Assembly: GCF_001949145.1 (NCBI RefSeq) | Contig: NW_019091422.1 | Location: 552,689-616,688, forward strand | From: Acanthaster planci | Lineage: Eukaryota; Echinodermata; Asteroidea; Valvatida; Acanthasteridae | Reading direction: 5' to 3' | Length of the DNA: 64,000 nt | In this document: piece after piece, positions 38,101-49,352 of the stretch | How positions within the stretch are numbered: position 1 is the first letter of the stretch | Layout of the letters: the number at the start of each line of letters is the position of its first letter | Translations under genes and position numbers: made by a program | Notes under the pieces: model-generated | What the model saw: the letters and a program-made list of their open reading frames with translations, nothing else | The model's database searches: none | What the model was told of the DNA's origin: nothing

Positions 38101-40366
38101 AACCAAAGAACACCTGTGTGCCATTGAGTTTTGCAAATGGAATTTTCAACAGGATTCAAAGTTGTTCATGCTTACTATCACACTGTGCCTTAAGTTTCTG
38201 CATCTGCATGGCTTGCTTCTTCACATATTTGATCAGATCTTCCCGTGCCAAGGTATCCAGCTTTATTGGGAGAGATAAAAACAGTTACAATGACTTTTTT
38301 GACACTTAAACTTCAAGTATTCTTTGCTGATCTATAAAAATCACTTACAAACTAGATCAAAACTTTTACCAACTACTAAATTTTCACTACACATGGAGAC
38401 AGCTGGATAACAAAATAGCCCTTCCTTTTCTTGTGGCAAAATAAAAATTATCAAGTGAGCCTAGAATGTTTATGACGTTATAGTCACCAGGTCACGTAAT
38501 TTCGCCACCTACTGTCAAGTCTGATCGGTTTTCACAGTAAGTGGCGAAATAAAGGACGTGGCAGCTGTACCATCGTGGGCGTTACAGCTCTGTTCATTTA
38601 AAAAATCCAGTCTTTTTTTTCCTGCTTAACTCACAGCGAATCCTCTTTCTCCATAAATTCCAAAGTGGCGAACAGGAATGAACTCTGGCTCTGAATTTAA
38701 GCCAAAAGGCCAAACAGAGAGAGTATATGACCAATTCCTAAACAACACCACACACCATCTGCCACCGCTCAATACTTTTTAATCAATTGTGCAGGAACAC
38801 ATGTTCCCTGCCTGGCTCAAAAATCCATCTGAAATTAAAAATTAACAGATACGCCATAAAACTTGCTGCTGAATCTGTTTGTGACTTGCAAATGAGCTTA
38901 AACAGTTTACGATCAATATTTAAAGGTTGGGTAAATAGGACATGTGAACAGGAATATTTTCGTACTACATATACGTGTTCTTTTTCAGAGCCAAACACAC
39001 GGTAAGTTCTACAGGTGTCAACAGCCGACTTTGTTTTTTTTAAATATGATAATTCCTTTTAAGGGAAAGAGAAAATATGAATATTAGGTTGACTTTCCTT
39101 TGCATGAAACATTTATTGGGAAGGGACTTTTTGATTTCAAACCAGAAAACAGTCCAAAAATTACATTTAAATAATTTTTATCACTCATGCACACAACCAC
39201 ACATTCCTACTTGTTCTACATACAAAGTGTGGACATTCCTTTTGTTCTCCTGTGGTTAAGAAAATATGAGGAAAATGCTCCTGTTTCTCCAACTAGGATA
39301 ACTCCTTCGAGCTGGATTTCTGATTATGATTTCCGGGACTGTTCCTCTTCATTTTGCTACAAATAACCTTGACCCCAAAATGCCTCTAAAACTGTTTTTC
39401 AGAGAGGGGAAAACATTGTGTGGACGTGTGCGAGTCCACACAATGCCATCATACCCTACATTCTGTGGACTTTTGTGCGGAGGTCCACACTATTTATGCC
39501 ATGCCTGCACACCCTGTTGAGTTGTGCATCGCTGCGTCCCATCACTGAATATTCGGGTACAAATCCTGTTCCACTCAATTCCTTCGCCAATATTTCAGAA
39601 TAACTCCAATGGGCCTAGTCAGTTTCCATTGGCTGTGTTCTTGAGGGGAGAATTTCCCACACAAATGATGCGTGCGTTTGAGCGAACATGAAAGGACTGT
39701 GGCCAAGGTGACAAACAGCACTTGGTGAAATGAACTGGGCGGCGAACGTAAACATGCTTCCAAGCAATTATGCAAAGCCAATGAACCGCTGCAACACATA
39801 ATGCAAGAGCGAGGCAACAACTGTTCTGCCTTAACTGCCCTCCAGAAAGCTTGTTCCTGGTGGCTTCACTAATAGCCGTTTCCATTTTATACGCACACAC
39901 ACAGGTTGCACTGCAATTGACAGACGTGAAAGCACTAGACTCTAAACATTACGAGCTCTGATTGATTCAGCGCAGATTTATAAGCATGGTGGGCAGGGGT
40001 AACAGGTTGATATTCTCAGCTCAAACCACAAATATTTAAATAACCTTATCTCTTCAAAAGATCCATCAAATTTGCTTTTAAGACAGAATTTGAAATCATG
40101 TCATTGTTATACTTTTACATCACATTTTTCATGTTTTAAAACACTTTTTACATTGCAACAGCATAATCACTTCACACATTTACAAACTTTTTGTACTAAC
40201 TCAAAATTGCCTAACTCACTGCTGCCTAAATATTGGTGTTTAATTGCCTTTCAGGAAAGAATTCTCAAGATTTCTCAAAGCCGTTTCTTACCTTGCCTGA
40301 TTTACTAGGAGTGCCCTTGGCCTCTCCCCCCTCCCCTGTGGGCGGGGCTTGGTCGGGCGTGGCCAT
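23181..40366 (-). CDS. GCC2: GRIP and coiled-coil domain-containing protein 2 (golgin GCC185)
   Basis: Twenty-five coding exons were traced with GT-AG borders and continuous phase: 40292-40366 (from the ATG), 38176-38260, 37583-37776, 37095-37199, 36844-36948, 33441-36542, 32993-33062, 32503-32603, 31978-32097, 31349-31404, 30986-31034, 30171-30362, 29651-29743, 29183-29345, 28686-28786, 28161-28286, 27608-27739, 27272-27405, 26882-27004, 26255-26357, 25759-26019, 25130-25348, 24509-24652, 23625-23733 and 23181-23260. The product is 2013 aa, longer than human GCC2 (about 1,680). The N-terminus carries LDTLAREDLIKYVKKQ, the GCC2 signature. Coiled coil fills about 60-1900, with a Gln-rich part at 1744-1830. 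The GRIP domain includes NMEYLKNVVLK (to 1951), then GEKQHLIPVLTTML, and the tail is WGSYLHRWSGGIV. GCC185 tethers endosome-derived vesicles at the trans-Golgi; GRIP binds Arl1. The exon holding the ATG is open in frame upstream to its acceptor at 40417, so a 5' exon remains unplaced. Confidence 0.96.
27050..27156. repeat. Short foldback element in a GCC2 intron
   Basis: AAGGTCTTGGCCATGGCTG at 27050 recurs inverted at 27134-27156. It lies between the exons 26882-27004 and 27272-27405. Confidence 0.7.
28960..29150 (+). repeat. Degenerate tandem repeat, period about 33 bp, in a GCC2 intron
   Basis: Successive units carry GCACATTCAGTTGAAAACT-like cores at spacings near 33 bases, with increasing divergence to the right. 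The array ends just before the exon at 29183-29345, whose donor (GTCTGT) is atypical. Confidence 0.7.
39414..39445. repeat. Perfect 12-bp-arm hairpin
   Basis: CATTGTGTGGAC and its exact reverse complement GTCCACACAATG flank an 8-base loop. It is in the first GCC2 intron. No transcript evidence is available. Confidence 0.8.
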
Positions 40367-40516
40367 TTTGTCCAGGTTCTTGGGTGTTGGCGTTAGACCA
40401 AACCCTCCGTTCTGTCCCTGCAAGATGAGAGATTTTTAAAAAGGTAGCGGTGACTACATGTATGTACAGGAACCAGTCTACGTCAGATCGTGTCTGATCG
40501 TGATCAAGGCCACTTT

Positions 40517-40620
40517 GTTTCACATGGATCTGGATCAGTGATCCCATCGCTGGTTCGCTCCATCCATTAGGTGGGTTTTGGTGGCGGATCACTGATCACA
40601 ATCCAGATCCCATGTTAAAC
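40517..40620. mobile_element. Foldback element upstream of the first coding GCC2 exon
   Basis: ACATGGATCTGGATCAGTGATCC (left arm, about 40517-40544) recurs inverted at 40586-40620 with small indels. The arms contain several GATCAC/GTGATC words. MITE-like. Confidence 0.6.
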
Positions 40621-43600
40621 AAACAGGCCCCCAGATCCACTTGGAAAAAAAAGGCTAGGGGGCCTAGTGCTTCAATATTTCCCCCCATTTTGGGACATTA
40701 TTGTCACTCTTTTTTTAGCGGTTGCAGGGGAGTGTTCCATGTACCTCTTATGCCTGTATACGGACAATGCTAAGTTTCCCTTAAAATGTTATAACAGCCG
40801 TTAGAAAGTGATAACATGTCCTAAATTTAAACAGTACCTAAATTTGGCCAAGGAAATTCCAAAGCATTTAGGCCCACTTAGAAACACCTAGCCTAGGCCC
40901 TCACCTGCTTAGGTTTTTTCAGACAAGTCCCATACTAGGTTTGTGCACAAGGCCTAAGGTGTTGTCCGTATATCCAAAGTAAGTATTGCCAACATAGCGA
41001 CGCCTAATTATGTGTAATGCTTCCTCCGTCGCCTTTCGTTACGGTTTGCTGACCCAGCCCACGGCCGGCCACGTACGCATCAGGTCAGTCGGTCATGATG
41101 CCGGGTGTCGGAAATCTAACGTCAGGCCTTCAGTGACCCGTCATCGATACGTCTACTTTGAAAAGGGGGATTTCTCAGCAGACACCTTCAGTATTATAGG
41201 GTAATAAACTGCATTGAAACAAATCCTACCAAAAAATGACACTGGCTGATTTCCTGATGCTTGGTAGATGAACTTACACATGAAATTTGTTCCCGTTTTA
41301 CCCGCTCTCGTACCGTGCGTGGTGCGGTGAGGCTTGGCGAGCTGGATACTGCATCCGCGTTACACACGGTTACATTTGTTTAGACACATGAGGGCGCTAT
41401 AAAATTTTATTGACGGTGACGGTTACACCCAACCTCAATGCGATGGGAGTTCACACACAGTAGGTTGTCACTTGTATGTCATGTGGGTGTGGGAACCTGG
41501 GGGACGGGTCTTTCTATAAATTATGGTTTCCAGGTCCCCCCCCCATCCCTGTAACATCTGGTGTATGACTTTTCAAGTTTAAAACACATTCTTTAATTTC
41601 CAAGAGTGTTTCAATGCGCAAATTACCTGCCAAACAAATGAAACTAGTCTGAAGTCAACTTCAATGATATCCCATGTCAAATTATAGAGATGGAAAAAAT
41701 AATGTCACGAGTTGGAACCCCAACTGAAAGAATGACTCAGAGTTTGAAGATCAAAACGATTTGGGTCACTGATGACGCCTCGATATTTGCAACTAGTACG
41801 GAGAGGTTGAACATTCAAATATTTCCTATATCTATCTGCTCCAATTGCCCCATTAAATGCAACAGAGTGAGAAAATCACTCTTAAAAAGAGCGAATCCCT
41901 AATAAAAACTACTCCTAAAGAATGAAATTTCTACTCTTCCAAGGAGCCATATAATAAATAATTCCAAATAGAGTTGTCCTTTTGGGCCTTTTGGGGTGTT
42001 CATTTGCGTGTACGGTTAAGGACAAGGCAAAGGGATTAAACCGACTTTATAAACGGCAACAAATCATGTAGCAACCCGTGCTCATTATACAAACATTAAA
42101 CTTCCCACCCACCTAACCACTCCCCCCCCAAAAAAAGAAAGAATCCTAGATCCGTCCTTATGAGAAATACGTCTGAAACAATGGACTGGTGATTCATCTT
42201 TGCATGAAACTGAGGAAACAGCGGCATAATTTGTATTTGCCAAGGTAATTCGGTGTGCGGGAGGTCACGGAGGAAGGTTTTTAGTTCAAGTACTCGGAGT
42301 CACAGTGATGACAGAAAGCGCTGTCAGTAGTTTCTATCGAACGAACGGCTTGGAGCGGTCCCCCATCCGGGATTACCGAGCGAGCAACCGGAATTCCTGA
42401 GAATGAGGAATATTCCTGGAGAACTCGGAACACGGATCACGCACCATAAAGTCATCACCTATCTATGCAGGTAAAAAAAAATCACCTGTATATGGCGAAA
42501 CTGACTTTGTTAATCATGCAGACCGGTAAATCCGGTCGTTTGACAATAGACATAAACTCTTCCTCAAACACTTTTATACGACGCCGTGTTGTATCGCGTG
42601 TTCATGACTTTGAGTACAACCTAATATGAAAATGTTTTCCCCATCCCAAACCACTTAAACAAATAAATAAAATCCGTCCGGCCCTTTCCTCGATACCACT
42701 GAAGGCCAAATGTTGCCCAAACGGTACAATTTTTGAAATTGCAGGTCTTTAGAACATTTTTTGCACTGTTTCCATTTTGTTAAACTTGGACGACCCCAAT
42801 GAAATAAAAGCTGTGTAAGTCTTCGGTCCTCAGGTCAACAAAATCACCCTCTCAAATTCATCAATCTTCCATGTCTAGACGAAACAGGATGGAATTAGTA
42901 CAATGGATTGAGGGGGGTTCGGAGAGACCACGCCCCCTACACCAAGCTACGCACAGAATGTTCAAGTTTTAATAATAAGACTTATAATAATAAGACTTAT
43001 AAGATTATAAGAAATGTTTCATCTAGAGCTAAGAACTCAAAATCAGAGTCCTTGCATTGGTCGCAAATGCCATAAAACACAGGGAAAATAAGTACTTTTT
43101 TTTCTGGGCATGTCCCAACTCCCCATGCATGCAAACTTAGTCCACCGACTTCAGAGAGCCAACTTCGCCCCTGCAAATGTCGCAAAAACCTGTAACGGAG
43201 ACAATTTTTATCGACAGATGTGCGAGCCATCCTGTGTGTGCAAAGTTTACGCACGCATCAAACAAACAAAATACACGCACAAATAAATAAATAAAGGACG
43301 AGATAGCGACACCTTGCGAAAAGAGCATGCGGTCTCAGAATTGAAAGCCTAACTTTAAGGGGTATGCCCTTTCCAGAGGCACCCCCTCATCAGTTGAACA
43401 GGGCCATGTTGGTCGGGAGTGTTCATTTTGTTGGTAGCAATGCGACCGTAACGTGTGCATTTCCTAGTCGTTCGTGGACCAGCGAAATTCACTCCCGACT
43501 AAAGGAGCCCCCGTTCTCTACACCAGTGATTTGATGAAACAGGAAACTGTGGTTTATTTGTTCTCAAATTTATGGCTGCAGTTCTATTTTGCGTTTCATT

Positions 43601-46026
43601 CAGACTATTCATGGGTAATTCACAATGTTCCCTGACGAGCGCATTATCAAGACTTAGTGACCTAGGCGAGTCATCCGATAGCATTTCAAAATTTTGCAAA
43701 ATTGGGGGGTAGGAAAGGTTTGCTGTTGTTTCCGTTGTCATCAAAGGTTACTTTCATTTTCGTTTGGAATTTTTCGATCATGGTCATGGTCTAAAACGAA
43801 TTGTTTCATCATTATTCGCGTGATCGCTCAGCCCGCGCATTAGTACAATGGTGATTACGCGGCAAATTTTATCACATTCATCGATATTCCACGGTAGGTG
43901 TCCGTTCGCATGATAGGGATGCGCGGAGACACCTTTCTCCCGAAAAATTAAAGATTGGCTTTGCTACGAAAGAAAGTTTCGTCTGCCGTAAACCAAATAA
44001 GGCAGTTCGGTATTCCACCGCGCATGCCCAAAACTGAAACACCCGTCCGAGGTCATTCGCCGGGATCCGGACGCGCTTGATATAGATCCACCCGTGAGCC
44101 CTACGCGGACTCGCGCGCGTTTGGTTCCTGATGAATGACCTTGCCTTGGTGAAATTACGAATTGGCCCATTTGCGTACCCAATGCGATTTGCCCCGGCTG
44201 CTGTTAAAAAAACGAAGGAAACTTTCGCAACCTATTCAAACCACATTGTAAAATAGGTCCTTTGAAAAGTTCTGGAAAGCAAAGGACAGCACTGCGGTTT
44301 GAATTCTTTCTCTGTTTTTGTTCTGGATGGGATCCTGTTTCGAAAGTCAGGAGACGAAAATTGCGAAACAACTGGCGATAAGCCTTTACTGCAAAAGGGC
44401 TCGTGGTCCACGGCCGCGAGCCTGCAAGGGATCAGTTTAGGAAACCTGGACCTGTCAGCCGTGCGTATAGTGGTCTTACATTTTTATTGAGAGAAAGTAG
44501 CAGTGAACGTGCTAAAGAAATTATAGAGGTTTCAGACAAAATGATCTGCAGGATTTTGCTTTCGAATTTCAGTTGAGACTCCTAGTCCATATAGTCGCTT
44601 TATAAAAAATAATTTAAAAAAAAAACCAAAAAACACCCGACTCGCTTAGCGGGAAAAAGTGCCTTATTAAACTTAAAAACCTGAAATGCAAAATGTTTCC
44701 ATTGTTCTGTTCCATTGTTCGGCCTGGTTGACCGCACCCCAGATTTGGAGGGGCGGAGCCATTCCACCCCCTTTTCTATTACCCGTTTCGTGGAAGTTAC
44801 ACTGGCCAAAACTGTTCGAAATCTAAGTTGGAATAAAATGACCCCCAAAAAATTAAGTTGTAGAAATGTTCTTCAAGAAAGCCACAAACGTTTTCGAGAT
44901 GGAGTGGAAATCGTCGTTCATTTTAGTCCCATAAAAGGAAGGGGCAAACAATGATTGCGCTGACGATGACGCACGAACGTGCCCCTCGCGCACGGCCGAA
45001 CGGACCTGCGTCATTTTCACTGGTAACGTCAGGATCAACTTTGTTCTCTTCACGTGTAGGTTGTAGCTGCATAACCTGTTGGTATGCGGTATTACAACCT
45101 CGCACGTAGCACGGAGTACCAGACGAATGACAACGCTGCCCACTACACGTCCCACTTCCGACTTTCATCACGCGGCAACCGAGTAGTGCATAAAGTGCGC
45201 AGGCTTTAGTAGGTCGAAGTTCAGTATTCAGATTTTAGATTTTTGGGGTTATCAGTTTGAGTTTGACACTCATCCAGAGTATTTTCCCTTTGAGATCTAT
45301 TCTTTTTTGTCTACAGCTTTTTAATATAAAAAGGGCTCAGTTCTATTCCTCTATTTTGATACGTCAAATATTTAGCTTTATCGTTTCATTGTAAAACAGG
45401 GCATACAAACTGAACGCACAAAAGTCACCACAAATGAAAAGGACGTGTGGAAAAAGCAAAAGTGACCCCCCCCCAAAAAAAACAACTGCAACAAGCTCCG
45501 AAGAAATTCTTTAAAGAAATATGAAAGATCCAACGAAAGATCCATGGTAGTTGGCCGGTTTAGTTTCAGTCTGAGTTTATACACCATTCTGCGCACGCGT
45601 GGGCGGGGCGCCGGCTCCATTTTCTGAACACTCCCTAACAACGGGGCCAACCCGCGGTATGTAACCCTGTTCGAAAACCAACACAACAGTTTGTTGGCCA
45701 CGCATTCGCCAGGCTAGTAGCCCTTAACATAGATTTGTTTCCTGCAAGTGAGATGTTCTACGAGTGGGAAAACCCAGCAGTTGCTATAGGACGGCAAATA
45801 TTATTCACAGAGCCTTCTCTTTTCTATAATTAACCCCTCTCAAAACACGAAAGTGGTGCAACTCATCTGTTTCTATACGGGATTAACCTCGTCACATGAC
45901 CTGCGCGCACACCCCACGCGTGCGTGGCTAGTATTGTTTTAGTTTCCAACTTGCAGCTGGTTTCCGCTTGAAACTTGATGAGGTAATTTCGGGACAGCTT
46001 GTCACCGAGAAGCAGACCAGGAAAGA
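40621..46026. other. Intergenic region between GCC2 and the two-Ig gene (divergent 5' ends)
   Basis: No conserved exon is seen. GC-rich, CpG-containing patches at about 44040-44120, 44950-45010 and 45590-45640 (the last with a GGGCGGGGC GC box) are candidates for the unplaced GCC2 promoter and 5' exon. The open frame at 45378-45701 on the minus strand crosses the last patch but shows no recognisable domain. Confidence 0.5.
41862..41985. mobile_element. AAAGAGTG-type dispersed repeat, copy 2
   Basis: It contains GTGAGAAAATCACTC, AAAAAGAGCGAATCC and GGAGCCAT in the same order as the copy at 18159-18292. Confidence 0.55.
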
Positions 46027-46034
46027 TATATAAG
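46027..46034 (+). promoter_or_regulatory. TATA box of the two-Ig decoy-like gene
   Basis: TATATAAG lies 149 bases before the ATG at 46176, giving an expected start site near 46057 and a 5' UTR of about 120 bases. A canonical TATA box is common in inducible immune genes. Confidence 0.65.
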
Positions 46035-46175
46035 GCCGATGGACTGTCCGGTGCAGGCCAGAATCGAGTTCTCGCTTCGTGCCGTGCAGTGGGAAAAAAA
46101 CCGGCTTTGGAGCTCGAGTGACACAGCCCAAAGTGAAAATCTTCCAGCAAACTTTTCTTCAGACGCTCAACTATT

Positions 46176-49100
46176 ATGAACCTCACCGGAGACCTTGTTC
46201 TTTTCGTCCTGGCGATTTGCGTTTCTGACAGCATTGGGTGCACTGTGGATCAAACAGTTGGAGGTAAACCTACTTTTTTCCAGATTTTGAAACCTACTTT
46301 TTCCATTTTGTTTTTGTGGTTATCTTTACTGATGTATACATTGCTTGTGCGAAACAGTAATTCTCGACGGTTGGGCGCATACATCGTCATGTTAAAAACG
46401 AAAATCTATCCAAAAACCTTTGAGGACAAAATGTTTTGTTTTCATTTTCAAAGAAGGTATTCGCGAGTTGTATTTTAGTCTTTTAGACGTATCTGGGTTG
46501 GGCTTTCTGTAAAGGTTGATAGAGAAATCAAACACAACTTTGATTTCAACTTTCAACGAATTCGTTGTTAAAAAATCGAAAGCCTGGCCTCGTTTTGGGT
46601 GAAGAAGAGCATGTTCTCTACCAGTGAATAAAAAAAATATGATTAGATTACATCAGATGAGATCAGCTTTTTTAAAGATAATTGTCAAGTGCCGAAAGTG
46701 AAAAAGCTAAAACAACGATCAAAACTAAGTGATATGAAAATTGAAGATCTTAGAAATATGATTTTGCTGAGCGAAGAATCAACTCAGCTCTAGTGGAAAT
46801 TTACCATGTCTAAGGTTATGTCGTCAAGAGAACTGAATTTCTATGTTTAAAAAAATAATCTTTTATTCACTAACTTTGCAAATTATGGAAAACTGAAGAA
46901 ATGATATATAATTTACTCCAGCCATTTCAATCTTCACTGTTGTACAGTGCATGATTCATTTCCAGTACTTTTTGATGTCCTATAACCTGGAAAGCCACAG
47001 AATGGTCAGAAACGTCATCCTCCTCGATATACTGCTTGCACAGTTTCCTCAAAATGTTACCCGCGAAGTCGCTATTTACAGGGAAATAAGAGGAAATTGA
47101 GAAGGGTAACGATTTCAGTTGATTACAGGACCTCAGCTGGCCGACGTGATGATGAGCCGGTTTCCAATGCCGACGTTTGACCTGTCCGGGTTAGTGGTCA
47201 CTATTGTCCCTGCGGTTCCGACCTCTAAGATAGAACATAGCGGGTGTTTCACAATAGCGCGCCTCCAAGTGTTTGCAACGTGTTGGCCAATCACAATGCA
47301 CGAAATCTGTCGACCCTTTCCAAACGCGCATTGGGTCGACAGATTTCGCGTCTTAGGATTGGCCAATGCGTTGCAAACTCTTGGAGGCGCACTATTGTGA
47401 AACACCCGTATTGAATACTTACATGACTTTGCAACTGGGCTCAGTTTACTGATTCGTCACATTTCCATTTCAGATGGAAAACTCAGTTTTGTGAACGAGG
47501 TTTCAGCGACCGAGATCGTCTATGCCGGCCACGCTGAAAATCTCGACTGCGAAGCCGTCAACCACTGTAGCATCACATGGTACAAGAACGGCATCCCGTT
47601 TCCATGGATTCCGCACGGAGACATCGCAAACCGCCGCCCCGAGGAGAAGGGTCAGTCCCTTCGCTTCAAGAAAACAGACTTCGATGATGAGGGACATTAT
47701 ACTTGCGTCCTGTCCAACGGGGAGCAGAGCATCAGTAGGACTATCCAGCTTGTTGTCCTAAGTAAGATTTTTGTCGTTGCAATCTTTTCATTTGGGTTTT
47801 TCTCCTTCCAGTGTTCAACCAAAATGGGGCATTTTCCACGGGCTCTTGAAAAATGCCTTTGAAATTGTTTTGTGGGGAATTCAGTGTCGTATTGTTTGCA
47901 TGGTCGTGCGGTTCACATTTGCTTACGTTTTTTGTTTTGTCTTGTGTTTTCATTCTCCTTTTGTCTCATGCGAAATTCTCATTTCATCTTTGAAATATTT
48001 CCCTACTGGCAGACGGGTCTCTTCCCCGGAAGCCTTGTTTGTTAGAAAGCACCGGGGGCTCCTGTGCCGACCAGACGGCTGTGGTTGGGGACACGGTCCG
48101 CTTCTCTTGCGAGTTCTTCGTCGGGAAGGGCCAAGTCGAGGATAGCTCCGTAGGCTGGCTCAGGGTGGATAAGAACGGGAACTTGGAGCGGATCGAGGAC
48201 ACCGAGGCCCGCACAGAACGGAGCAGCAGGTAAACAAGCAGATACCTTCTGAGTTCGACTTGTAACGAATCTCAATCCGGGTTGGTTCAGGCGTTTTCTT
48301 GGTCAGAAACGACGATTTTATGAGTTATTTAAGAGGGTCATTTCTAACCTAATTGGGGTTATTTTCTGTGGGAAGCATTCCGTGGAGTTTGGTCATAAAT
48401 ACACTCCTTTCATTATTCCTTTTCCGTCGTTTTCTTCGGGGGTTATTCTTTTCAATTCGAAACAAAAAGTTGGCATTTTAGAGTAGCAGATCTAGGCCTA
48501 TAGCCTGTTTCCTTTCTCTTGATCGCCTGATCAGAATTCCATGATCTATTTCTAGATCAGAGTTTACAGAATTCTAAGTATAGTTTTACTTTCACCGTTT
48601 TCAGAGGAATGCAAGACCATTAGCAATTACTTCCAAGCTCGCTAATTTTGTCTTTTGTGTGTACAATTCCTTGCGAAAGTTGACTTAAAAGGAGACCCAA
48701 ACTTTTGAACAAGATTTTCAATCTTTCCTTACCTTAAATCAGGGACGACAGTGTCGTTGTCTTGAGCCTGGAAATCGCCGGCGTAAAGGAAAACAGCTTT
48801 GGATCTTGGATGGCGTACGTCTTCAACAACGGTTACCAAGCCGAGGCGACGGTAGCCGTCAACCCTAGACCGAAAGGCGATGGCATAGGAGGTACTAAGA
48901 AATCGCTGCTAGGAAAGATCAAGACGGGGCATAAAAAACAGGAGAAGTGTCCTGAGGGAGTTAGAGGGCTCAGGTACCGTGGATTGGAGGCATAGGAAAG
49001 TGAGGGGCGAGCAAGGGGTGGGTGAGAGTGCACGAGTACTCGCGAGTGGAAGTGGGGAGACGGTATGGTTAAAAAAAAGAAAGAAAGAGTCAGGGGTTTG

Positions 49101-49352
49101 GGGGATGAACGGAGAGGAATCGACCCAACAATGGTGAGCTGATTATACAACAGTGTTTTTTTTCTTTCATTGGTTCATGTGATTCAATCGACGACTGCTT
49201 TGTTTTTAAACCGGTCAGCTTCCAACTATGACGTAACTGCCAGCCTAGAAACGACAAGTCCCTTTCAAAACAGTTCACAGAGGTCTGGCGGGAAGGTAAT
49301 AATTTTAGTCGCCACGTTGGCGCTCACATTATCAGCTCATGATCTGCTCTAA
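46176..49352 (+). CDS. Secreted/GPI-anchored two-Ig protein, IL-1R-like ectodomain (decoy-like)
   Basis: Five exons: 46176-46263, 47474-47761, 48013-48229, 48743-48891 and 49219-49352. All are in phase (291 aa). Exon 1 encodes a signal peptide (DLVLFVLAICVSDSIG). Ig1 spans about 30-125, with LDCEAVNHCSITWYKNG and GHYTCVLSNG. Ig2 spans about 140-245, with VRFSCEFFVG; its second Cys position is replaced (GSWMAYVFNNG, no Cys). The C-terminus is KVIILVATLALTLSAHDLL after a Ser/Gly-rich stretch, typical of a GPI-attachment signal, so no cytoplasmic tail is made. Intron phases and domain order match the receptor at 51906-58441 (CEAVNHC against CAAVNFC), so the two are paralogues. By analogy with IL1R2, which binds ligand without a TIR domain, it could be a decoy; this is inferred. 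The exon-4 donor is weak (GTACTA). Retaining that intron would add a short basic tail ending at 48995 and give a soluble form. Confidence 0.85.
47241..47408. mobile_element. Long hairpin MITE in intron 1 of the two-Ig gene
   Basis: The 76-base arm at 47241-47316 (starting CGGGTGTTTCACAATAG) pairs with 47333-47408 at roughly 88% identity around a 16-base loop. Open frames on both strands here are mirror images of the palindrome, not genes. Confidence 0.9.

Noticed and set aside
45378-45701. Minus-strand frame over a GC-box region as the GCC2 first coding exon
   Set aside because: No conserved GCC2 N-terminal sequence and no convincing donor; kept only as a possible promoter area.
47119-47405. 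Overlapping 90-codon frames on both strands
   Set aside because: They are the two faces of a near-perfect DNA palindrome (47241-47408).
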